DNA of 64,000 nt, from positions 22,173,976-22,237,975 of the forward strand of contig NW_020654810.1 in assembly GCF_003589595.1 (NCBI RefSeq), written 5' to 3'. Under the pieces are notes generated by a model. It was given only the letters and a program-made list of their open reading frames with translations. It was not told the DNA's origin and ran no database searches. Of this stretch, positions 1 to 9,330 are shown one piece after another. Within the stretch, counting starts at the first letter, position 1; each line of letters opens with the position of its first letter. This DNA is from Hyposmocoma kahamanoa (lineage: Eukaryota > Arthropoda > Insecta > Lepidoptera > Cosmopterigidae). A program made the translations under genes and the position numbers.

Positions 1-131
1 TGTGCGGAATCTAGACTCGTGTTGTCTTTCCATACATCTTTATCTAACACGTAGTCTACAATTTTGTAATATGACTTTTCAGTTAAAATATTTTTAATGT
101 AAGTTTTAAACTTAGGAAATGGTAATCTTAA
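1..131 (-). pseudogene. LINE reverse transcriptase C-terminal remnant
   Basis: Read on the minus strand, about 43 codons are open and resemble the tail end of lepidopteran LINE ORF2 proteins (a lysine/tyrosine-rich stretch with KFKTYIK, then SYYKIVDY and DVWKDN). The frame meets a stop just upstream (right) and runs off the left window edge. It is a decayed piece; the clade cannot be fixed from this length. Confidence 0.5.
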
Positions 132-644
132 TCATATATTAATATTACCATCCGGAATGTTATTGTAAAAATGTATACATTTCCCCATAAAAGAATCGTT
201 TACTTAGTTAAACGAAATCGTGGTACCATGAGTTTGGACTTAGTTCTAAGGTTAATATTATGGATATCAGAATTATGTATATTTTTACGGGCATACAAAA
301 TATTTGAATAAATGTACTGTGATACCACAGTCATGATACTAGTCTCTTTAAACTTTTCTCTGAGAGAAACCCGAGACCCTAAACAGTACACTGAAAGAAT
401 CGCTCGTTTGTGCAACGCAAATACGATTTGCATATACGTACCTTACGCTATAGTGTGTTCCTTTCTACTAAATATTTATAAATAAGTGGAAATGGGCAGA
501 GTATCTGGTGGGGTCGCAAAGTAACAGAGAGTGTCCCGAGGTATATACGGTGCAGCAGATATAGCAGCAGTAGAGGCCATGAATGAATTCGTCCAACCGT
601 AGAGATCCTATGAATGAATTTACAGCTCTAAGTGGCCCTGCAAC
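132..644. other. AT-rich stretch without recognised gene
   Basis: No open frame of convincing composition. The last part (about 625-650) matches a short piece of the interspersed family called R in this annotation (the segment reading as 'agctct..gtggc.ctgcaactgttat'). Confidence 0.5.
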
Positions 645-3598
645 TGTTATAAAATAAAATAAAATAAAATAATTTTATTTCAGACTTAGGTGGTCCATAC
701 AAAAGTGTTAGTAACAAATTGAAAAACTCTTACGAAAGCTAAGTGTTAGTACAATAAAATAAGACATTCACATTATTACATACTATTACATTTTTACGTG
801 CAATGACGTCCATCGAGCCAACATTGGGTTGTCCCAGCGGTTCGCAAACACACTGAGGATGCGATTGGGGCTGGCGCGCATGCGGGCCTCCAGGGAGGCA
901 CACCTTTTTCTCATTACGGCTGCGAAACCGTCCGTCCTCGCCTCGGCAAACATACCTGATGCGCTGCACCATCGCGGCAACCCCAACAGCACCCGGAACG
1001 CGTTGTTGTATTGTACGCGAAGATCGTTGTATGCCCTCTGAGTGTAGTCCACCCACAGGCCGCACGAGTAAAAGGAGACGCAAAAAGCTTTGAAAAGTGA
1101 TATTTTTACGTCTCTCGTACACCTCGCGAACCTGCGGGCCAACATGTTACATCGGACAGCCAACGACCTCCGCTCCCGCTCTATGTCAACATTATCACTA
1201 AGGTTATCAGTGACCCCGTGACCCAAATACTTAAATTTAGTGACAGTTTTCAACGGAACATCGAAGAGAGTTATCGGCGGCACAGGATAGGTTTTAGTAC
1301 CTGACTTGAAAACCATCAACTCGCTCTTACTAACATTGTATTTGAGCCCATGGGCCACCGCATAACGTTCACAAACTTGTAGAAGACGCTTTAAAGCACC
1401 TATCGAGGGGCTCAGCAGCACCATATCGTCTGCGTAGCTGATATTATTAACACAAACGCCGTCAACATGGCAACCGATTTTGGTATTGCTGAGCTCCTCG
1501 ATAAGACCATCCATATAAAAATTAAAGAGCCGCGGAGAAGTTAACCCCCCTGTCTCACCCCGCATTCCAACCCATACTCATCCGATAGAGACCCCGCCCA
1601 TCTCACACTATTCTTCTGGTGGTTATACCAGTACCTTAAGAAGGACGTGATCTCACCAGGCAAGGTTGTATGCTGTACAATCTTGTCCCACAACACGTCA
1701 TACGACACTAAATCGAATGCCTTGGACAAATCCAGGTAGCAAGCAAAGACTGGCGTTCTTCCAGATGTGTAGTACCGGACAGTATGCTTCAGGCATAGGA
1801 TAGCACTCTCTGTGGACAACCCCGGCCTAAAGCCAAACTGTGCATCATTTAAGCAGAGGTGCTTGTCCAAATACCCATTCAGCACACTATCCAGCACCTT
1901 GGCCACAATTGTTGCCAATGAGATTGGCCTATAATTGGATATTTCAGATGAGACTCCAGTCTTATTTTTCACTATAGGCACCACGATTGTGCGCATGAGA
2001 TCATCTGGCAAATAACAGTGGCCAATGCACAGTGAATAAAACATCGCAAGTACCCTGGGCAAGTGTACTCCAGCATGCTGCAGGTGTTCAATACTGAGAC
2101 CATCGTGCCCGGGCGACTTACCTCTAACCATATTTTTTATTATAGTAGCCACTTGCTTCGTAGTTATGGTTACAGTATTCTCCGAGACGGCCCCAGCATT
2201 GAACTCCCGTGAGGAGGGTCCCAAAAGGGAGTCCGCTCGAAAGTGCTTTTGGAAAAGGTTGGCTATGTCCTTAGGGTTATGAGCCCCCGATACAGTCACC
2301 GGAACACTTGACTTGTGATTCATTTTTTTTACAGATTTCCAAAACGATCCAAAGCTTTTATTGGAATGGTGTTTAGCGATTATGTCATTCTTAATTTGCT
2401 GTTCATTGTTTTGACACCATTTCAATTTAGCCTTGAAAAGCTTTCTAGATTGGCACATCTCATCATACATATGACCACATGAAGGTTTACCATACAGAAC
2501 CCAATTTTTGAAACATAACCTAGCCCTGCCATGAGCCTCACGGACATATCTGTTCCACCCCGTGACCTGGTTTCTCTTTTTTATTATTTTCACATTAAAA
2601 CTAGTCAATGCCGCTTCTGTCAGAATACATACAATTTCCTGATACATGTGTTGTAATACTTGGACATGATCATTATTATTGCATATTTTATTACAACAAC
2701 TACTAAGGCCTTGAGGAAAATCTAATTGCTTCAATCTAGAGTTGCAATAATCGTGATACCTGGCTATTTGAGCAGCGTCGCGCTCACCCCATACAACCGA
2801 GCTGCTATGACAAACTTGTTTTACAAATTTAGGTTTAATTAGATTAATATTACATTGCACTACTATAGGAAAATGGTCAGACCAGTACGTGTCATACATA
2901 ATTGACGTATTTACTACCATTTGCCTCGCGGCACCAGTCACAATACAGTGATCGAGCCACCGCTTGCAACCGTGCGCCTCGCTTACAAAAGTGTACGAGT
3001 CCGTGGGTAAAAGTTCTAAATCTACACAAGTCCAAGATTGTTCACTACAAAACTGTGTCAGTTCAACGTAAAAAGACTCACCGGGATGCGCGTTAAAGTC
3101 TCCCAACAAAAACACCGATTCAATATCCTGACTCTCAATTATAGCACTTATCTCTGCGAGGCAGTCCGTGAATTCGACCATGTTGTCAATGCAGTCCGTC
3201 GGCATATAAACGGAAAATATCAACAATGCACGATCCTGTAACGTCACTTTAATCGCAGCCAAACGCACACTTTTACACTCTATCACAGACACCGCGGCGA
3301 ACACATCCTTCCTCCACAGCAGTGCTACCCCTCCGTACGGGCGTCCCCGGAGTACGCCCGCGGACGTGTCTACAGCAGAGGTAGCCGTGAAGGCGAAACG
3401 ATCGTCAATGCTTCCCAAGAATGCCAGGTCGTGCGGCAACAGCCAAGTCTCCTGCAATGCGATTACATCAGCCACCCGACACTGCTTCCTCACGCAATCA
3501 ACAGATCTAGTCACATTTTTACAATTAAAAGTCAATAATTTCGTACTGATCATGTTATGGGTGTTGTTTACCACCTCACACATTTGCTCGCCCTGTCA
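645..3598 (-). mobile_element. LINE (non-LTR retrotransposon), near-intact ORF2
   Basis: Minus-strand element with an APE-type endonuclease followed by a reverse transcriptase. Its 3' end lies at the low-coordinate side and finishes in a short tandem ATTTT tail (about 648-672). The high-coordinate end stops near the start of the ORF, so it is either 5'-truncated or has only this ORF. No target duplication was found. A MITE with its own duplication begins directly beyond (3607). Confidence 0.93.
786..3583 (-). pseudogene. LINE ORF2 polyprotein, endonuclease + reverse transcriptase, one frameshift
   Basis: Two overlapping minus-strand frames (3583-1541, then 1565-786) together cover a whole ORF2-like protein. 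The first has APE endonuclease motifs: FNCKNV near the start, LQETW, LGDFNAHPG and SDHFPIVV. A linker follows, then RT fingers/palm (SPGHDGLS, NYRPISLAT, FGFRPG, LDLSKAFD) and it breaks at VRQGG. The second resumes at LTSPRLFN and holds the catalytic YADDMVLLSPS box, thumb-like KYLG and a C-terminal region with conserved tryptophans. Only one frame change, about 1541-1565, separates them, so the copy is young or recently inactivated. It would act by target-primed reverse transcription. Clade probably CR1/Jockey group; not certain. Confidence 0.92.
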
Positions 3599-3606
3599 CA
3601 TGATAA

Positions 3607-3891
3607 CATTGACTTACAATTATATGGACGTCGGGTCCGCGCTAAAAAGTGTCCGAACTTTTAGGGCGTTAAAATTGTATACAGAGCGTCATTCACGCTT
3701 TAGTCTTCGTTTGTTCGACTGACAGCGAAGCAAGCAAAATCAGACAGTACTGCGATGACATTACAATTTAAATTCAACGTTTTAGCTTTTTCATATTCCT
3801 TTACATGTCACTACGTTTAAATAGGTTGACTTGGGACATTTTTTTCGTGGTTTGTGATTAGACCCGTCGTCCATTTATTTGTAAGTCAATG
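3607..3891 (+). mobile_element. MITE family M1, copy 1 (8-bp TSD)
   Basis: Terminal inverted repeats begin CATTGACTTACAA at the left and end TTGTAAGTCAATG at the right; total 285 bp. The flanks are an exact 8-bp duplication, CATGATAA (3599-3606 and 3892-3899). No coding capacity. Eight-base duplications are typical of hAT and P superfamily transposases. Confidence 0.93.
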
Positions 3892-4261
3892 CATGATAAT
3901 AATAAAAAAGCTGTAAAACAAGACAACGAAATTTAAGAAAGATATACGTCCTGTACTTAACAGTTGAAAATGATAAGGTATTTATTGGATAATAAAAATG
4001 CATGTTCCTTCCTTGTTCTTATCGTCAGATGTTCGCACTTGAGATATGTTAGCGAGGAAAAACTGTTAGATCGCGAGCGGTACTGTATATTGCGTTCCAA
4101 AACGTATATTGTTAAAAAGCCAGCTTGAAATGGAACTGGGCAGGACACGTCTCCTGCATGTCAAGTAAACTGTGGAAGGGGATGGCATAACGAGCTATAT
4201 ACGCATATGACATCTCGGCAGGTAGCGGCGTCAAATTGCGTTGAGTGGACGAAGGGAATGA
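3892..4261. other. Intergenic, nothing recognised
   Basis: AT-rich sequence with no supported gene or repeat. Confidence 0.4.
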
Positions 4262-4372
4262 CTTTCACACCGTTCTCCATGGTGTCGGCATCGTTGTTTT
4301 TGATTTCCATAACACAAGTGCTTTAGTTATTAAATTTGGGATCAAAGCAACGTACGTGATGTTGTATAATAT
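4262..4372 (+). repeat. Fragment of SINE family S3 (3' part)
   Basis: Shares the run 'ttccataa(c)acaagtg.ttt..tta' and 'gatcaaagcaacgta' with the longer copy at 30408-30575, which carries a tRNA-like B-box head. Only the tail part is kept here. Confidence 0.5.
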
Positions 4373-4376
4373 TTCA

Positions 4377-4800
4377 TCATCCTATTTAAGAGCCAGGCTC
4401 TTGTCGGCGTAGCCTCCTCCACTCCTCACGGTTCATAGCCTACCATTATGCTGCATGATCGGGAAATATTGTGCAGTAGTTTCTCGCTTGCCTTCTGCAC
4501 GGCGGTTCGTCGGCCATCAGTGGCTTGCTGATATGCGGTCAGAAGACGCTTCTAAAAATCGTTCATCCGCCGTCTGCCAGTATTAGCATTACCAGTATTG
4601 CCAGTACTGGCACCGCCGCTGCCCGATGCTCGGGGAAAGCTTTTAAAATGGCTGCTTTTCTTCGCCATGTCACAGTCGTTGTCATAGAACTTCTGTAGTA
4701 TTTTATCAAAGTCATCCAACTAGGTTTCCCACTGGTAACGCTGACGCGTTGGGGACTGCTTTGCACAATTTGCATCATCTGGTGACCGTTGGTAGCCTGC
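4377..4800 (-). pseudogene. Decayed LINE C-terminus
   Basis: On the minus strand, pieces of two frames read NREEWRR and then, in a shifted frame, GGYADKSLALK plus stop, which resembles the end of several insect LINE ORF2 proteins (EEWR..VEEAYADKSLAL). Further upstream an open stretch of about 33 codons (RLLTAYQQATDGRR...) could not be assigned. Confidence 0.45.
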
Positions 4801-6163
4801 AGCTAGGCCCCAACTTAATATTTAATTCTAGTGACGGCTGAAGAATGAATGTTCCTTCCCCACTCTAATCTGTGTGATGTGCACTGCATTATTTCATAAT
4901 GTATTAAAATTAGTATCATGTGTCATTTTCATTTATATACGTTTTGTAGTAATAGTTATAACACGTATTTACATGATAAGATCTTAATGAATTGGTTTAT
5001 TTCCATGCCTCCATTACTACACTCGTAAAAAGTAGTATTATTGTTTAGCCTTCACTAAGCCATCACTTTGATATATCTTTGGGGCAAATCGCTATGTACT
5101 AGACCACTTTACTGGCCACTATTTATATTCTTCATGTAGCTACCGACAATCACTATTTTACGTTATTAGCGTTGTAAAAATATTTGAATGTAGAATCAGA
5201 TATCGATTCAAATTTCATCATCATCGTCCACAGCTCGACTTGCTGATTATTATAGGTTTTCTGTAGTTTGTGTCGTACACCACAATCTTGCGCTAGTGTC
5301 ACTCATCTACGTAAAGTAATTAAAATTAAACCTAATCATTAACTTAATTACTATTGTGTTGTATACGATATTGTGAAGTACATATGGGTGAAAGCCAATG
5401 CTGGCCTGAGGGTCGAGCGGTTGGAGTCTCATCACAATGTGGATTTTAATTAATTTGTAGTGAGAGTACCAACTCAACATCTGTCGTCCTTCATGTAGGA
5501 GGACTTTAGGCTGAAGGGTGTCACGTACCAACGTTTCCGATAACGGCTTCCGGACACCCATGTTGCGTTACACATCGCAGTCCATACGTGTAAATAAATA
5601 AATAGTATTATTATATTGTTATATATGTTAGTCTACAGGGTAAACATATATTTATGGGTCTTTGTAACTTGATCATAAATAAATAGAAAAAGTATACTAC
5701 AACAGAGGCTTAAATTTCCTAATACCTTAATAATAACCTATACCAGGGCGTATAACATATCGTCGCCTTACTTTCTCAAATTCGTATCTTAAAGCACAAA
5801 GTTATTGAAATGTAGAAAATGGATTGTATATACGAATTTTGCAGGCTGATTTCACATATTCCCTTTATATTCACACACTGGATTTTATCAATTCGTAAAG
5901 TAATACATCCAAATTAACGCCCTTGATAAGAAATTTAAAATAAATAGAAAGTTTTGCCATATCCTGAATAATATATAATAATCTCTTTATAAGATACGAG
6001 TTTGTGAAAGTAAGGCATCGATATTGGACATCGAACTTTAGAAAAAGACGGCTGATTTCGGTGTGACGGAAATGGCGCTCTACAAATCCGACGGTAGCCG
6101 ATTATGACCGATAGTCTTTCTCTAACGCTCGATGTGTAATCTTTGCGTCCTGAGTACCTCCAC
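4801..6163. other. AT-rich intergenic sequence
   Basis: No gene, RNA or classified repeat recognised. One 84-codon frame at 5307-5561 (-) has no recognisable motifs. Confidence 0.4.
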
Positions 6164-6449
6164 CATTGACTTACAATTATACGGACGTCGGGTCCACGCT
6201 AAAAAGCGTCCGAACTTATAGGGCGTTGAAATCGTATACAGAGCGTCATTCACGCTTTAGTCTTCGTTTGTTCGACTGACAGCAAAGCAAGCAAAATTAA
6301 ACAGTACTGCGATGACATTACAATTTAAATTCAACGTTTTAGCTTTTTCATATTCCTTTACATGTCACTACGTTTAAATAGGTTGACTTGGGACAGTTTT
6401 TTCGTGGTTTTTGTATTAGACCCGTCGTCCATTTATTTGTAAGTCAATG
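6164..6449 (+). mobile_element. MITE family M1, copy 2 (8-bp TSD)
   Basis: Same ends and interior as the 3607 copy, 286 bp, exact duplication ACCTCCAC (6156-6163 and 6450-6457). Confidence 0.93.
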
Positions 6450-6489
6450 ACCTCCACATAGTAATATGGTTTCTTTTATATATCAAGTT

Positions 6490-6740
6490 TCGTCCTAAAG
6501 ACGTAAAACTTTACAGACTACGTCCGATTCATATCAGTTCCGAATCCGAGAAGTGACGGTCCGAAATGTCACAGGGATCATTTTATCTCTAGGTGTACTA
6601 GCGATATTTGTATTTTCTCGGATTCGAATGGGACTTAGTGCACAAGCGATATCCGAAGTGGGTCCGAGTTTTTTAGATTTATACAGTCTCGGATTTGGAT
6701 GAATACGAATCGGATGCGTAAACGCGCTAGTTATTTAATA
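6490..6740 (+). repeat. Unclassified interspersed repeat (match at 61770-61850)
   Basis: Contains the run 'catatcagttccgaat' followed by 'ccgaaatgtcacagggat' and 'attttatctcta.gtgta', which recurs at 61776-61846. No ends or coding capacity seen. Confidence 0.45.
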
Positions 6741-6827
6741 CATTATGTATGCGAATGTAACTCTATTTGTTACGCATAAACCACCGAACCAAATTTGATG
6801 AGTTCTTAGGTTTTCGCGATTGTTACA

Positions 6828-6960
6828 CATAGGAAATGAAACTGTTTTTCCGGATTTAAATCGCGTATATTTGTTTTTTCAAACAAACCGACGTTTCGGA
6901 CCCTTTACAGGTCCCATGGTCACGATTGACTGACGTGGTACAGTCTTCCATGCTATCAGC
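6828..6960 (-). repeat. Penelope-like 3' fragment with GAAACGTCGG motif, copy 1
   Basis: On the minus strand: GTGACCATGGGACC, a short loop, GGGTCC, then GAAACGTCGGTTTG and an A-rich stretch leading to 'cgatttaaatccgg'. Closely matches 42695-42815 (+) and, in decayed form, 58022-58140 (-) and 16120-16190 (+). GGACC pairs with GGTCC immediately before GAAAC, like stem II of hammerhead ribozymes found in Penelope-like elements. Confidence 0.4.
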
Positions 6961-8429
6961 ATTCGAAATTATATTTTCCAAAATTTTAGAATAGAATAGA
7001 AGTCGTTTATTACTACTACGCCACAACAAAAATATACACAGTAATAAAATGAAGACAAAAAAAAAGATGAAGCTACATTAAAACAAAAAATTAAAATAAA
7101 AATAACTGAAAAAAAAAGGAATAAAAATAACATCATACACATCAACTAAGCAAACATAAAATATTTAACACAATTAGACTAAGTGTCATGTGCGCGGCTG
7201 TAATTTCGGGAATTTTTTCGAAAAAATTTACGCCATTTGAAATGACCCAACAGTAGTCATGGAGTTTCTATATCTTAAATCTAAAACTGAACATAACAAT
7301 TACATAGCAATTAGAAAGATCACGTTTACCTTCTCAATCTCATTTCAATCAACACATTCAAAATATTATCCCGATTAAAATATCGACAATGAAACTTCGA
7401 AGTGTTTACACAGCACTAGTCCATAATCGATGCGCGCGAGTATTGACGCGCTTGACGCTTAATTACAAGCTTACTGGTTCTTTATATGCCACCTATTGTC
7501 CGTCCGTGACTTTTCTCTATAATTCAACCGCAGCCCCAATCTCAGGGCATGTAGTTATATTTTTGTAGGTCAACAAACTGGGTTAGTTACCTTTAATCAT
7601 AATCACCATGTCAAGGAAGTATTAGGAAGAATAATAAGTCAATGTATTTCAACATAGTAAGTACATCAAACTCGACGGTTCGAATCTATGAATGACTTTA
7701 GTTTCCAAGTTACTAACGATTCTAAGTGTATTGTAGCAACTCTAATTAATGGTGAAGGAAAATATTTATTTATTAATCTTAAAGGGAGACGCTGTTGAGC
7801 TTAAAACTAACTTAAATAACAACAACTGATAGCCAATTACAGATCCTCACAAATAGAAATATAGTGGATGCACAATTTAACTAACCTAGGTATCGTATAA
7901 AACATAAACATACAACCGCAGTTGCAAGCTTTACTATGAGTCAAAGAAATGCCCACTCAGTGCTCTCCTCGCCGAAATCACACTCATATTGAAAAGATCC
8001 AGATCACAAGAAGTACATAGAATGTTAAAATAGGGGTATGGGGTAGAACCAAAAGTGAATTGTTTCTCAAAGATTTAGACGGAAATATGGGATAATAATT
8101 TCGGACAGCCAATTGAGTCTGATGCTGTTTTTATTGAAAAGATTAGGTTAATATCACAACACATTTCAATTGGTAGAAGATGATGCTTCTTACAGAGATT
8201 GTAATATCGATAATATCGTGATGAAGCCTGCATATCGTAGTAGGTTTGGAACCATTGGAAACATGTTAAATCTCCTCTTTTTTTTTAGGAGACACGTGCT
8301 CGATAGTAGGAGGTACAATGGATTGATGATGACCTCAAACTATTCGAACTTAATTTCTTAACTGGATATTTGAAGTATACGTAACTGACGAATTCCCAAA
8401 AAGAATTTTGCCAGTTCGTCGAACAGTGG
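6961..8429. other. AT-rich intergenic sequence
   Basis: A-rich tract around 7050-7150 and otherwise unique-looking sequence; no gene supported. A 63-codon frame at 8170-8361 (+) is unremarkable. Confidence 0.4.
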
Positions 8430-8440
8430 CTAACCTAACC
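8430..8440 (-). repeat. Interstitial telomeric repeat, two units
   Basis: CTAACCTAACC (TTAGG on the minus strand) directly beside the poly(T) that marks the 3' end of the element at 8441-9312. Confidence 0.75.
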
Positions 8441-9312
8441 TTTTTTTTTTTTTTGTTAATCCGGGGGAATCTGCTTACAGATACCCCGGCCCCGCGGGGG
8501 CAGAGCCGGGGTTATGTGGGACTGGGCTGAACCCTGAAGGGGAGCAGCCCGACCGCACTAAACCCCCGGAGTGTTCCTCCTCTCCGCTGTAGGTGGGGGT
8601 ACGGGTACGCTGTTGCACTCGTCCGCGCCCCCACCAGCGGCTGGCCGCGCCCTGCGCAGCCCCTCCTCGAGAAGGGAGACACATCGGTCCCCCGACTCCG
8701 AATGTGAGGCTCGCCGAACACCAGACGAGCCTTCCATCCCGGGCCCCTTTATGCTGGGCAACGAACTCCCCCGAGTCCGCTACCCAGGGGCCATGGGGGG
8801 CCAGGACAGCATCCACTCAACTGTGAAGTTCAGTGGCTGCTCCCCCAGCCCCCGCGGCGGATCTGATGACAGGCTCCGCCGCAACACCTAACGCGCTTCC
8901 GCGCGGACTCTCCGAAGAGAGTCCCTTGGAGCGCCCACCACGGGCCAATCGCCCACATTCGGCCGCGGAGGACAGGACGAGCGGCAACGACACACCGACA
9001 CGTCTCTTCCCCCGCGGCCCCGCCGCCACTGCATCATTGAAAGCGGTGCAGCCCCGCCAGGGTCGCGGAGGACAGGACGAGCGGCAACGACACACCGACA
9101 CGTCTCTCCCCCCGCGACCCTCCTCCTCGCGAATCCGCGCGGTCTCCCGCTGGCCAAACGAACCCCGCGCGGAACGCCCTCCTCCTCGGGCCAGCCTAGC
9201 ATCATCGGCCGGCCCTGTGAGTTCCTCTTAGCTTCACCGTGGGATGAAATCGACCACGGCTACAAGAGCCACCCGCCACGACAAGGCGGGAACCCCTTCG
9301 GGGGGGTGGCTC
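8441..9312 (-). mobile_element. Short telomere-targeted retroelement (TRAS/SART-like), non-coding
   Basis: GC-rich minus-strand element of about 0.87 kb. Its 3' end is a poly(A) tail (poly(T) 8441-8454) abutting TTAGG units; its other end starts directly at a second TTAGG tract with a hairpin-forming GAGCCACC...GGTGGCTC. There is no RT or endonuclease. Just before the poly(A) it has AGTCCCACAT plus a C-rich/G-rich hairpin, the same arrangement as the neighbouring TRAS-like element at 9331-12000, suggesting a shared RT recognition end. A 44-bp segment is repeated 100 bp apart (8965-9008, 9065-9108). It may be an internally deleted, trans-mobilised derivative. Confidence 0.7.
8965..9108. repeat. 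Internal direct duplication, period 100 bp
   Basis: The segment beginning GCGGAGGACAGGACGAG and ending CACGTCTCT occurs at 8965-9008 and again at 9065-9108, almost identical. Confidence 0.85.
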
Positions 9313-9330
9313 ACCTAACCTAACCTAACC
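9313..9330 (-). repeat. Interstitial telomeric repeat, three units
   Basis: (CCTAA)3-type tract between the two telomeric retroelements; TTAGG on the minus strand. Confidence 0.85.

Noticed and set aside
739..1122. 127-codon minus-strand frame overlapping the LINE
   Set aside because: Alternate frame of the LINE C-terminal region; only the 786-1565 frame has RT motifs.
8475..9231. Several overlapping frames of 70-130 codons on both strands
   Set aside because: They are by-products of high GC in the short telomeric retroelement, with simple-sequence-like proline/arginine/serine peptides.
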